A stretch of DNA of 64,000 nt, taken from the NCBI GenBank assembly GCA_016705005.1, contig JADIZB010000004.1:310001-374000 (forward strand), written 5' to 3'. Positions 16,722 through 25,190 of this stretch are shown one piece after another. The translations under genes were made by a program, and so were the position numbers. Within the stretch, counting starts at the first letter, position 1. The number at the start of each line of letters is the position of its first letter. The notes below the pieces were generated by a model, which saw only the letters and a program-made list of their open reading frames with translations, did not search any database and was not told the origin of the DNA. This DNA is from Bacteroidales bacterium (GTDB lineage Bacteria; Bacteroidota; Bacteroidia; Bacteroidales; Lentimicrobiaceae).

Positions 16722-17787
16722 GACAGCCTTGAAAAAGACAATTTTCAATATCCTCCGGTTCAGTTTTTTCCTTGGAATCGGCATCTTCTTTATCTGGTTG
16801 TTTATGCGCAACCTGACTTCAGATCAGAAGCAGGAGATTTTTGATTCCCTGAGAATTGCAAACTATTACTGGATTCTTGCAGCTATTGTTCTGGGTATAC
16901 TGAGCCATTTAAGCCGGACTTTGCGATGGAAGATACTTCTGGAGCCCATGGGTTATAAACCCGCAACCGGAAATGTTTTTATGGCGGTGATGATTGGTTA
17001 TCTGGCCAACCTGGCCCTCCCCCGACTTGGTGAAGTCAGTCGGTGCGGAATTCTGACCCGGTATGAAAAAATTCCATTTAACAAATCATTTGGCACTGTC
17101 ATCACTGAACGCGCTATTGATATGCTTTCATTTATCCTGCTGTTCTTTCTGATGCTGGTTACTCAATCCGGCAAACTACAGATTTATATTGAACAGAAGA
17201 TTTATGAACCTCTTCAACGAAAGTTCAACCTTGCCGCAGATCCTGATTTTTTTCTGATTATTCTACTTCTGGCGTTCTCCGCAGCCGGAATAATCCTGTT
17301 TATTGTCATCCGCAAAAAGTTCAGGCATACTGTGATCTATCAGAAGTTCTCCTCATTGTTTAACGGCTTTCTTGAAGGGATCAGATCGCTGGCAAAGATC
17401 AAACGACCTTTCCAGTTTATTGTCCATACAGTTTTTATCTGGTTTCTTTATCTGCTGATGGCCTACATCGTATTTTTCAGTCTGAAAGAAACATCCGGCC
17501 TGGGGCTTGATGCCGGCCTTGCCGTGCTGATCTTTGGCTCAATCGGTATCATGATCGTTCAGGGCGGTATAGGGATTTACCCGGCCATTGTTGCGGAAAC
17601 CCTTTTCATCTACTCTATCCCTGCCACCACCGGCTACGCCTTGGGCTGGCTTATCTGGTCCTCGCAAACAATAATGATTCTTCTGGCGGGTGTTTTTTCA
17701 CTACTTTTACTTCCGGTTTTAAACAGGAGCGCTTATGTCAAGGCCGGAAATACTACAGAAGAAAGTACCCAACCCTCAGGAACTTGA
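16687..17787 (+). CDS. Lysylphosphatidylglycerol synthase TM-like (UPF0104) membrane protein
   Basis: Integral membrane protein of up to 366 residues with seven to eight helices, of the family that includes the flippase part of MprF. The typical signature is present: MIGYLANLALPRLGEVSRCGIL, followed by FGTVITERAIDML, seen near residues 98-155. It may flip or handle lipids or lipid-linked sugars, but the substrate is unknown. The start is uncertain: TTG codons at 16687, 16714 and 16729 are all possible and no ATG is available early. The first overlaps panD by 35 bases. The 3' end overlaps rfaE2 by 53 bases, so translation is probably coupled. Confidence 0.83.
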   Translation: MYFPEIKTNLSETALKKTIFNILRFSFFLGIGIFFIWLFMRNLTSDQKQEIFDSLRIANYYWILAAIVLGILSHLSRTLRWKILLEPMGYKPATGNVFMAVMIGYLANLALPRLGEVSRCGILTRYEKIPFNKSFGTVITERAIDMLSFILLFFLMLVTQSGKLQIYIEQKIYEPLQRKFNLAADPDFFLIILLLAFSAAGIILFIVIRKKFRHTVIYQKFSSLFNGFLEGIRSLAKIKRPFQFIVHTVFIWFLYLLMAYIVFFSLKETSGLGLDAGLAVLIFGSIGIMIVQGGIGIYPAIVAETLFIYSIPATTGYALGWLIWSSQTIMILLAGVFSLLLLPVLNRSAYVKAGNTTEESTQPSGT

Positions 17788-18226
17788 ACATCTCCTTGCC
17801 TACTGGCATTTCAGAGATCTAAAAATCGTTTTTACCAATGGCTGTTTCGACATCATCCACCGGGGTCATGTTGATTACCTCGCCAAGGCTGCTGATCTGG
17901 GAAATGTTCTTATCATCGGGCTGAACACTGACGCTTCTACCCGCAGATTAAAAGGCCCCGACCGTCCGATTAATGATGAATATGCCCGGGCCATGGTGCT
18001 TGCATCCATGAGTTTTGTCACTGCCATCGTTCTTTTTGATGAAGACACTCCCTATGAACTGATCAGGAAGATTCAACCTGATATTCTTGTAAAAGGTGCG
18101 GATTACAGGCCTGAGGACATTGTTGGTTACGATATTGTCATGGGGAAAGGTGGAAAAGTCGAAACCCTGGAATATCTGCCAGGTTATTCAACGAGCCTGA
18201 TCGAAAAGAAAATCAGGAAGGAATAA
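17735..18226 (+). CDS. rfaE2: D-glycero-beta-D-manno-heptose 1-phosphate adenylyltransferase
   Basis: Nucleotidyltransferase that activates heptose 1-phosphate with ATP, giving ADP-heptose for the lipopolysaccharide core. The 163 residues contain the family motif FTNGCFDIIHRGHVDYL (HxGH site) near residues 33-49, then IIGLNTDASTRRLKGPDRP and VKGADYRPEDIVG. This is the stand-alone C-terminal half of what is HldE in Escherichia coli; no kinase half is fused. Its start overlaps the preceding membrane protein gene by 53 bases. Confidence 0.92.
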   Translation: MSRPEILQKKVPNPQELEHLLAYWHFRDLKIVFTNGCFDIIHRGHVDYLAKAADLGNVLIIGLNTDASTRRLKGPDRPINDEYARAMVLASMSFVTAIVLFDEDTPYELIRKIQPDILVKGADYRPEDIVGYDIVMGKGGKVETLEYLPGYSTSLIEKKIRKE

Positions 18227-18399
18227 CCGGAAGCAGATTTTGAAATCCATCAGCACAGATACTTTTTTGAGTATGGGAATGTTTTTGAACGAAGGCAGAC
18301 CTTCATATATAAAGGAATCTTAAACAACAACAGGAAACCCGGTTCATGCAATCGCTGCTGATGTTAACCAAAAATCAGTACTGACAAGGAAAATCCTAT

Positions 18400-19764
18400 A
18401 TGGCCAAAACAAAGACAGCTTTTTTTTGCCGTAACTGCGGGGCCCAATCTCCCAGGTGGATTGGCAAATGCCCCTCATGCGGGGAATGGAATACTTATGT
18501 GGAGGAAGTTATTCAACGGGTTGAAACCGGCAGTGTGCAACAATTCACACCAAGGAAGCAATCAGTCCCTACGCTTATAACAGATGTAGAACTCTCGGCT
18601 GAGAACAGGATTGACACGGCCAACAATGAGTTAAACAGGGTTCTAGGAGGCGGATTGGTTCCGGGTTCTGTCGTACTTGTGGGTGGTGAGCCGGGGATTG
18701 GTAAATCTACCCTTATGCTCCAGGTGGCTCTGACAATGAAAAATCAAAGGGTTTTATATGTTTCAGGAGAGGAAAGTGAGCAGCAGATCAGGATGCGTGC
18801 AGAACGACTGGGATTGGGAAAAAATGAATGTTATATTCTGACGGAAACTTCAACCAGTGAAATTCTGGGACATCTCTCCAAACTGAATCCCGGAATTGTA
18901 ATCATTGATTCCATACAAACACTTACAAGTGAAAATATAGATGCGTCAGCCGGCAGCATTTCACAGATCCGTGAAACAGCCTCTGAACTCCAGCGTTATG
19001 CCAAAACCGTAAATGTTCCGGTATTCCTGATCGGTCATATTACCAAAGAAGGGACACTGGCCGGCCCGAAATTACTCGAACACATGGTGGATACCGTTCT
19101 GCAGTTTGAAGGCGACCGCAATTACGGCTATCGTATTCTGAGATCGGTTAAAAACCGGTTTGGCAGCACTTCAGAGCTGGGAATCTATGAAATGCAAAGC
19201 TTTGGTCTGCGTGAGGTTTCCAATCCATCTGAAATCCTGATAACACAACATGAAGAACCTGTGAGTGGTACAGCTGTTGCCGCAACCATCGAAGGCCTGC
19301 GACCCATGCTGATTGAAACCCAGGCCCTGGTAAGTTCTGCAGCCTACGGAACACCGCAACGATCCTGCACCGGATTCGATACCCGAAGGTTGAACATGCT
19401 GCTTGCTGTGCTTGAAAAAAGAAGCGGCTTCAAACTGGGCGTAAAAGATGTCTTTCTCAACATTGCAGGCGGACTGCGTGTGGATGACCCGGCTACAGAT
19501 CTGGCCGTTGTAAGTGCCGTACTGTCTTCAAATATTGATATTCCTGTAAGTTCAAAAACCTGTTTCGCAGCCGAGGTAGGACTTTCGGGTGAAATCAGGC
19601 CGGTTACACGTGCCGAACAAAGGGTGTCGGAAGCCGAGAAACTGGGATTCGAAACAATCGTGGTTTCACGACTGAACCTGAAGGCAGCCAAAAGCTCTGC
19701 CAAAACCATCAAAGTGGTTCCGGCTGGAAAAATAGAAGACGTATTCAGGTTATTGTTCGGTTAG
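18400..19764 (+). CDS. radA: DNA repair protein RadA/Sms
   Basis: Cytoplasmic ATPase that drives branch migration in homologous recombination. It has 454 residues, normal length. Order of motifs: an N-terminal C4 zinc finger (FFCRNCGAQSPRWIGKCPSCGEW, cysteines near 10, 13, 27, 30), Walker A GGEPGIGKST near 95-104, YVSGEES, the RadA-specific KNRFG near 250, and a C-terminal Lon-protease-like domain lacking catalytic residues (FLNIAGGLRVDDPATDLAV, AEVGLSGEIRPV). It is separated from its neighbours by 173 and 45 bases. Confidence 0.96.
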   Translation: MAKTKTAFFCRNCGAQSPRWIGKCPSCGEWNTYVEEVIQRVETGSVQQFTPRKQSVPTLITDVELSAENRIDTANNELNRVLGGGLVPGSVVLVGGEPGIGKSTLMLQVALTMKNQRVLYVSGEESEQQIRMRAERLGLGKNECYILTETSTSEILGHLSKLNPGIVIIDSIQTLTSENIDASAGSISQIRETASELQRYAKTVNVPVFLIGHITKEGTLAGPKLLEHMVDTVLQFEGDRNYGYRILRSVKNRFGSTSELGIYEMQSFGLREVSNPSEILITQHEEPVSGTAVAATIEGLRPMLIETQALVSSAAYGTPQRSCTGFDTRRLNMLLAVLEKRSGFKLGVKDVFLNIAGGLRVDDPATDLAVVSAVLSSNIDIPVSSKTCFAAEVGLSGEIRPVTRAEQRVSEAEKLGFETIVVSRLNLKAAKSSAKTIKVVPAGKIEDVFRLLFG

Positions 19765-19809
19765 AAAACATGAAACAAAATACCGGGATAAAAATCCGTA
19801 AACTTTTCA

Positions 19810-20406
19810 ATGAAATTTAAATATCTGGTTATCCGGTTAAGTGTCTTCGCTGCTTTATTGTGCGGGGATGTTTTTGCCCAGTCACTCAACCTGAGCATCC
19901 ATGGGGGATTTTCATCCAACAGCCTGATGCGGTTCGCCCGCCTTGACGGTGGAGCTGGGTATGCCGGAAAAGGATCATGGCATTCGGGTATCAGCTTAGC
20001 CAGCAGAATAAATGACAGATTCATGATCTCGGGAGAAATCGTTTATGCTCAGCATCTGATTGAAATTACTCCTGAATACTTCCCTAATGTGGAGATCGTG
20101 AGTGAAAACACGAATGTCAGGCTTCTGTCTCTCCCGATTGAAATCAGGTGGAATTTTCTGAAGCATATTTTTATTGAAACAGGACCTTCGGTTGATTTCG
20201 ACATCAGCGATGGCACCAATCCCATTGATTCACAGTCAGGAATCGGATGGAATGCCGGTATCGGAGCCGGAATTGATTACCGGAAACTCTGTTTCACGAT
20301 CAAACCATCGATAAAATTACATTCCCTGATTGCTTTCAACCGTGAAAATCATCACCAGCACCTGTTTGAAACCGGTTTGACTTTCGGAATCGGATATTTA
20401 TTCTGA
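19810..20406 (+). CDS. Outer-membrane beta-barrel protein (PorT-like)
   Basis: Exported protein of 198 residues. Signal peptide at about 1-24 (LSVFAALLCGDVFA, then Q). The mature part has regular amphipathic strands, including LSIHGGFSSNSL, LSLPIEIRWNFL, FIETGPSVDFDI and GIGAGIDYRKL, as in the small eight-stranded barrels annotated as PorT or outer-membrane beta-barrel in Bacteroidota. It ends in FGIGYLF, a barrel-type C-terminus with a terminal aromatic residue. Function cannot be assigned. It is followed by two further envelope proteins on the same strand. Confidence 0.72.
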   Translation: MKFKYLVIRLSVFAALLCGDVFAQSLNLSIHGGFSSNSLMRFARLDGGAGYAGKGSWHSGISLASRINDRFMISGEIVYAQHLIEITPEYFPNVEIVSENTNVRLLSLPIEIRWNFLKHIFIETGPSVDFDISDGTNPIDSQSGIGWNAGIGAGIDYRKLCFTIKPSIKLHSLIAFNRENHHQHLFETGLTFGIGYLF

Positions 20407-20468
20407 TGGAATCATTTGTCATACAGCATTGACGGACTAAGCTAACATCACTTTTCATCATACATCTT

Positions 20469-21098
20469 ATGCGGATTTTTAAAAAAGCCATACTCATACT
20501 TGCAATCTTCTTCATCCTGAGAATAATTCCGGGGTGCTGCGACTGCGATGAAAGTACCATTCCTTTTAATTTTAACAGCATTGATATCATTAACCTTGAC
20601 AATTCCGGAGAATGGGCGGTTACCACCAACAGCGACACTATGAAGCCGGGAGCCGTTGCCTTTGAGGTTGCACTTTTCGATTCACTGGGCTATTTTTATG
20701 CTGCCGGCCCTTCACTAAACTCAATCGGTTTCGGGCAGGCAAAGGCCATGCGTTGCGATTGCTCAATGCCTTTTTCAGCGAATCAGTCCCTTAAAAGTAT
20801 CAGGATAACTTCTCTTTACGCCCTTACCCCGGAAATAGACGCAGGCAGTGAAGTTTCAGGATATTTTGTGGGTCGGCCAACGAATAACTCATCCACAGGA
20901 GCTCTTTACACTTCACTTGAATCCATCTGTGGACAAACAATCGGGAAAACATATTATGACAGCGGGGTTGAATCATTCGGACTTTTTCTCACCGTGCCGG
21001 TTGAAAACGACTGTGCGCGTTTTGCAGTCAGCATAAAGCTCTCGGATAACACCATTCTCACCGATACAACCAGGTTGATTTTCATTCAAAACAAGTAA
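20469..21098 (+). CDS. Hypothetical cysteine-containing exported protein
   Basis: I do not recognise this gene with confidence. It encodes 209 residues with a short N-terminal hydrophobic segment (AILILAIFFILRIIPG) followed at once by CCDCDE, so it could be a lipoprotein anchored at the first cysteine, although the preceding residues do not form a classical lipobox. Further cysteines occur in MRCDCSMPF and near ESICGQ and NDCARF. The rest is strand-rich. It resembles small Bacteroidota lipoproteins grouped as DUF5034, but that is a weak recollection. The next gene starts 3 bases after its stop, so they form an operon. Confidence 0.6.
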   Translation: MRIFKKAILILAIFFILRIIPGCCDCDESTIPFNFNSIDIINLDNSGEWAVTTNSDTMKPGAVAFEVALFDSLGYFYAAGPSLNSIGFGQAKAMRCDCSMPFSANQSLKSIRITSLYALTPEIDAGSEVSGYFVGRPTNNSSTGALYTSLESICGQTIGKTYYDSGVESFGLFLTVPVENDCARFAVSIKLSDNTILTDTTRLIFIQNK

Positions 21099-21101
21099 TC
21101 C

Positions 21102-21989
21102 ATGGCCGGAATCCGCTGTCATTTATTTGGTTTATTAATGCTGCTCCAGTCTTTTTTTGCTTTCTGGTCAAATGCGCAATCTTCGGAGATGGTTGAAAAA
21201 TTCCGTTTCAGTATTACAGCCGGTGGACGCTATATTAACCGTGACAGTATGCCGGATGCCGGGAACCTGGATTTTATGAATTATCTATACGGGCAAAATT
21301 TCGGAGCAGATTACGGATTGTTAAGCCTGAACTTCAGGATGGCACCCACCGAAAAAATTGAATTCAGTGCAACTGCCGTATTGCTCAGTGATCTGATTCC
21401 AAATCAGTTGAATATTGATGTACGCTACAAGCCGGCACCAAATGACAATCCCGTGACCTGGGGTATGATCGGCTCATTCTATATTTATCCCCAGTATCTG
21501 GAAAACTACAATAGTTTTCACCTGTTCCGCGACACCGGTTTTATTGCCGATCTGGATCCGAATTTCAGGCAGATATCCGTTTATGACATTGGGATTGCTC
21601 TGGGGCCAACCCTGAACTTCAGTAAAGGCCGGTTTCATGGTGAAATTAACTTCAGTTTGGGCATCAGCGGGTTTGTCCCGTTTGACGAACGTATTTCCCA
21701 GAAAAAAAAGGATGCCAATCTCAGACGTGAATATCACTATGAAACCCATTACAGCCCGGCACTGTTTTTCAGGCCTGAGGCTGAAGCCGGAATCAGACTG
21801 ATGTCCTTTGGAAAAACCAGTGGCGGGATTATTATAAAAGCCGGTGGAATGTGGTCAGAACGGTCCATCAATTACAAGAGGACTACTTACACCTGGACAA
21901 CAGAGGATGCCATTACCAATGAGATAAAAATCGAAAAACAATGGTACCACAAATTTGAAATTGAGGGTGGATTTTACCTTGCCTTCTGA
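21102..21989 (+). CDS. Hypothetical outer-membrane beta-barrel protein
   Basis: Unrecognised exported protein of 295 residues. Signal peptide at about 1-24 (LFGLLMLLQSFFAFWSNA, then Q). The remainder alternates polar and hydrophobic residues in strand-like runs with aromatic girdles, for example FRFSITAGGRY, LLSLNFRMAP, IEFSATAVLL and FEIEGGFYLAF at the C-terminus, consistent with a 12-strand barrel. Its ATG follows the upstream hypothetical lipoprotein by 3 bases. A partner relation between the lipoprotein and the barrel is possible. Confidence 0.62.
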   Translation: MAGIRCHLFGLLMLLQSFFAFWSNAQSSEMVEKFRFSITAGGRYINRDSMPDAGNLDFMNYLYGQNFGADYGLLSLNFRMAPTEKIEFSATAVLLSDLIPNQLNIDVRYKPAPNDNPVTWGMIGSFYIYPQYLENYNSFHLFRDTGFIADLDPNFRQISVYDIGIALGPTLNFSKGRFHGEINFSLGISGFVPFDERISQKKKDANLRREYHYETHYSPALFFRPEAEAGIRLMSFGKTSGGIIIKAGGMWSERSINYKRTTYTWTTEDAITNEIKIEKQWYHKFEIEGGFYLAF

Positions 21990-22088
21990 TACTGATACGA
22001 TTGCGATTAATTGTACCTTTGCATGCTGGATCCATTGATTTCAGAACAACATTGAAATTGATTTATCTTACAGAATTTCAACTTTTTA

Positions 22089-22120
22089 CCCGCCTAAAAA
22101 GCGGCGGGCAGGCTTTTTAC
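22089..22120 (+). terminator. GC-rich hairpin with T-rich tail before cvfB
   Basis: CCCGCC at 22089-22094 pairs perfectly with GGCGGG at 22103-22108 around an 8-base loop, followed by CAGGCTTTTTACTTTTTAC. It probably ends the transcript of the barrel gene at 21989. A possible promoter with TACCTTTG at 22014-22021 (CTG 19 bases upstream) lies before it, in which case the hairpin would be in the cvfB leader and could act as an attenuator. Confidence 0.5.
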
Positions 22121-22140
22121 TTTTTACTTGAACTCTCCCC

Positions 22141-22980
22141 ATGGCTATTCCCGGAAAATCCTGCACATTGAATATTGCAAAAATCCTTGATTTTGGTGTT
22201 TATCTCGATGGTGAACAACTCGGTGAAATTCTCCTGCCAATGAAATGGGTTCCGGAAGGTTGCAGGCCTGATGATCAGGTAGAGGTGTTTATTTATTTTG
22301 ATTCGGAAGACCGCCTCATTGCAACCACTCAAAAGCCCCTCGCACAAGTGGGTGAATTTGCTTTGCTGAAGGTCAAGGCAGTGAATGAAATTGGCGCTTT
22401 TCTTGACTGGGGGCTTGAGAAGGACCTCCTTGTGCCATTCCGTGAGCAAAAAACAAAGATGATTGCCGATAGAAGCTATCTGGTGTATATCTATGCAGAT
22501 CCGAAAACCGGCAGATTAACCGGTTCGGCCAAACTTGAGCAGTTTTTTGACAGGGATACCGATGAACTTGAGGCTGGCCATGAGGTTGATCTGATCATTT
22601 GGGCAAAATCAGACCTGGGTTACAAAGCCATTATCAATAACCGTTATGAAGGGCTGATCTATGATGGTGATATCTTTACAGATCTTCAGCGGGGCGAACA
22701 TATGAAGGGTTATCTGATCAGGATTCGTGAGGATGGAAAAATAGATCTGAGTCTTCATAAGCCCGGATTTGAAAAAGTTGATGATCTGTCGGCAAAGATA
22801 CTCGCGATGCTGGAGCAGCAGCATGGATATCTTGGCCTGAGCGACAAGAGCCCTGCAGAAGAGATTTACCTGATGCTGGGTGCCAGCAAAAAAACGTTTA
22901 AGAAAGCAATTGGCGGACTTTTCAAGCAAAAGCTGATTCTGCTAGAGGAAAATGGGATTCGTCTTATATCGAAAAAGTAA
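22141..22980 (+). CDS. CvfB-like S1/OB-fold RNA-binding protein
   Basis: Cytoplasmic protein of 279 residues in the CvfB/YitL family, made of several S1-type OB folds and a C-terminal winged helix. In Gram-positive bacteria CvfB influences virulence gene expression through RNA, but its role in Bacteroidota is not known. Motifs seen: ILDFGVYLDGEQLGEILLP (first domain), LLKVKAVNEIGAFLDWGLEKDL (second S1 domain), IINNRYEGLIYDGDIF, and the closing winged helix (YLMLGASKKTFKKAIGGLFKQ). Length and order agree with the family. It is likely monocistronic. Confidence 0.86.
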   Translation: MAIPGKSCTLNIAKILDFGVYLDGEQLGEILLPMKWVPEGCRPDDQVEVFIYFDSEDRLIATTQKPLAQVGEFALLKVKAVNEIGAFLDWGLEKDLLVPFREQKTKMIADRSYLVYIYADPKTGRLTGSAKLEQFFDRDTDELEAGHEVDLIIWAKSDLGYKAIINNRYEGLIYDGDIFTDLQRGEHMKGYLIRIREDGKIDLSLHKPGFEKVDDLSAKILAMLEQQHGYLGLSDKSPAEEIYLMLGASKKTFKKAIGGLFKQKLILLEENGIRLISKK

Positions 22981-23075
22981 GTCGCCACCGTTTCACTTTA
23001 ACTTTTGCTTTTGCTTTAACTCCAAATCAATCATCCTGAAATTAATTGCATGTAAACTTTTTTGAAGAGGTTCCT

Positions 23076-23789
23076 ATGAAAAAGTATCTTTTGCCGGTGT
23101 TGGCACTGTTGATATCAGCCTCATGCAATCGGGGAGGCAACAAGGGAGAAATACCCTATCAATCGGGAATTCATAAAGGAGAAGTTGCAGAGGTTCTCCA
23201 GACTACCCAATACACCTACCTGCTGGTGAATGAGAACGACAATGAAATATGGCTGGCACTTCCGAAAATGGAGGCTGAACCCGGCGATGTCTATTTCTTT
23301 AAGGATGGCTATGAAATGACAGATTTTAAAAGTCAGGAACTCGGACGCACCTTTCCTTCGGTCTATTTCCTGGAATCTGTTGGCAGGTCGGCTGAGGAGG
23401 TAGAAAAGGGTCCTGTTGCTGCCGGAAATGAACCAGTTAAGGCGGATGTCAGAAAATATGATCTGAAAATAACAAAAGCTGAAGGAGGGATTACCATTGC
23501 TGAATTATTTCAGAAAAAATCGTCCCTGGAAGGAACCCGAATCAGAATTAAAGGTAAAGTTGTCCACTATAACCCCGGAATCATGAACCTGAACTGGATT
23601 CATCTCCAGGATGGAACTTCCTTCTCCGGTAAGTTTGATCTGACCGCAACCTCCACATCAGAATTCAGCGTCGGTCAAATTGTAACCGTTGAGGGGATTG
23701 TAGTTCTGAATAAGGATTTTGGTGCCGGTTACTTTTATGATGTATTGCTTGGTGAAGTTTCTTTAATAGAAAATCAGCCCCGGGACTAA
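23076..23789 (+). CDS. OB-fold lipoprotein, NrfJ-like
   Basis: Exported lipoprotein of 237 residues from the ATG at 23076, which has a purine-rich ribosome site (GAAGAGG) upstream. A 10-residue longer frame upstream lacks signal peptide character. The signal ends at a lipobox-like SASC near residue 17. Two OB-type regions follow. The first is GEVAEVLQTTQYTYLLV with IWLALPKMEAEPGDVYFF, resembling the NrfJ-like domain linked in some bacteria to nitrite reductase and multihaem cytochrome genes. The second, GTRIRIKGKVVHYNPG and VEGIVVLNKDFGAGYFYDV, is a nucleic-acid-binding-like OB fold. It precedes the multihaem cluster by about 530 bases on the same strand, so a functional link is possible but not shown. 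Confidence 0.72.
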   Translation: MKKYLLPVLALLISASCNRGGNKGEIPYQSGIHKGEVAEVLQTTQYTYLLVNENDNEIWLALPKMEAEPGDVYFFKDGYEMTDFKSQELGRTFPSVYFLESVGRSAEEVEKGPVAAGNEPVKADVRKYDLKITKAEGGITIAELFQKKSSLEGTRIRIKGKVVHYNPGIMNLNWIHLQDGTSFSGKFDLTATSTSEFSVGQIVTVEGIVVLNKDFGAGYFYDVLLGEVSLIENQPRD

Positions 23790-24320
23790 TTATTTATTTG
23801 TGTTTAAAGCATAATCAGAGGATTCCTGAATAAACCGGCATCCGGCAGGCGCCTTTTCAATGTCCGGAGTTATGGGAATGCAGCAAATTTCTGATGAAGC
23901 CTGAATTTAGCTGCCGGTGGGACAAAATATACCAATCCGGCTTTACAAAAAATTTTTCCAGCGTTGTGTAGTTCATTTCCCGGGCCGGGTAAAAAATCCA
24001 CAATTACACCATTACAGATTAGTCTCAGTTTCAAACCGATTCAAGAACTGTTTTTTAATGAGCAACTGCAATTTTTGTCTGTCGCTCTGATCTGGAACTA
24101 TTATTAATAAACTAAATCAGAGTTACATATTGCATGATTAAAGATTAAATTTCAGGCAGTATTACTACGGAAGACCTATTTGTAATTATTCCAAATAGAC
24201 CTTGTTTCCGGACATTCCCGGTTAAAGGGCTTATATTTGTTTAATAACTGAGCTTATCGGGAACAAGCCAGATCTTCCTCCGGATTCACATTTCAATTTT
24301 GCACCGTTGATTTGACCTAT
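23790..24320. other. 531-base non-coding region before the multihaem cluster
   Basis: No gene found on either strand. TATATTTG at 24232-24239 matches the -7 consensus and would give an 80-base leader to the cytochrome b-like gene, but the only TTG upstream (24202-24204) is 27 bases away, longer than usual. No strong hairpin seen. Confidence 0.5.
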
Positions 24321-25187
24321 ATGTCGACATTGCATAAAATATACATCTTCACATTATCTGCTGTAGTGGCAGTGATTCTTATTATTCTGGTTCTGAAAGG
24401 GATGTCATATTACCAGGTACCGATCGAAGAACGATTCTTTCATCCTGATTACAAAGCGCTGAAGCCAAGTGGCCTGTGGGGCCACGGACTCGGGATTGTC
24501 GGGTCATTGATGATCATTGTTGGTGTTGTAATCTATCTTGCCAGAAAACGGATGAGGTCATTATCAAGGCTGGGTGTCCTGAAACACTGGCTTGAATTTC
24601 ATATTTTCCTGTGTACGCTTGGACCAATCCTGATTTTATTTCATACTTCATTCAAATTCGGAGGCATCGTTGCCATCAGTTTCTGGAGCATGGTGGCAGT
24701 ATTCCTCAGCGGGATCATCGGACGATTTATTTATATTCAGATTCCGCGCACCATCGAAGGCCGTGAACTTACACTGAACGAGGTCAGGGACCTGAAACAG
24801 AATCTGAGCGAAATACTCTCAACATCCTATAAACTGGATGAGATGAGTTATAATATTATCATTGAATCAACCCGCAGGAAGGCTGAATACCATGAAAGTT
24901 TCGGGCTTTGGAAGCATACCAGAAATTACTTTTCTGATCAGAAAATGATTAGGAATATCAGGGTTATTTTAAGAAATAACGGTCTGACAAGAACGGAAAC
25001 CAAACAGGTGGTGATGCTGGTGAGAGATGAACTGGCACTCAACAGGAAAATTGACCGGCTGCTCTATATGCAGAATCTTTTCAGATACTGGCATGTGGCA
25101 CATTTACCTTTCGCTATTATCATGTTCATTATTATGATAATACACATAGGGGTTACAATTACTTTTGGTTACAGATGGATTTTCTGA
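24321..25187 (+). CDS. Putative dihaem b-type membrane cytochrome
   Basis: Integral membrane protein of 288 residues and first gene of the multihaem operon. About five helices: residues 5-26, 50-70, 88-112, 115-140, and a C-terminal one at about 255-280, with a roughly 110-residue charged cytoplasmic-type loop between the last two. Two helices each carry a His-x13-His pair: HIFLCTLGPILILFH in the third helix, and in the last helix a pair starting in WHVAHLPF and ending in MIIH. Two haems stacked across the membrane between two helices, with 13 residues between the ligands of each helix, is the classical arrangement in cytochrome b. I infer quinone-linked or transmembrane electron transfer. 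The family name is not known to me. The start is the ATG at 24321; an upstream TTG adds three residues. The next gene begins 3 bases later. Confidence 0.7.
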   Translation: MSTLHKIYIFTLSAVVAVILIILVLKGMSYYQVPIEERFFHPDYKALKPSGLWGHGLGIVGSLMIIVGVVIYLARKRMRSLSRLGVLKHWLEFHIFLCTLGPILILFHTSFKFGGIVAISFWSMVAVFLSGIIGRFIYIQIPRTIEGRELTLNEVRDLKQNLSEILSTSYKLDEMSYNIIIESTRRKAEYHESFGLWKHTRNYFSDQKMIRNIRVILRNNGLTRTETKQVVMLVRDELALNRKIDRLLYMQNLFRYWHVAHLPFAIIMFIIMIIHIGVTITFGYRWIF

Positions 25188-25190
25188 GAC

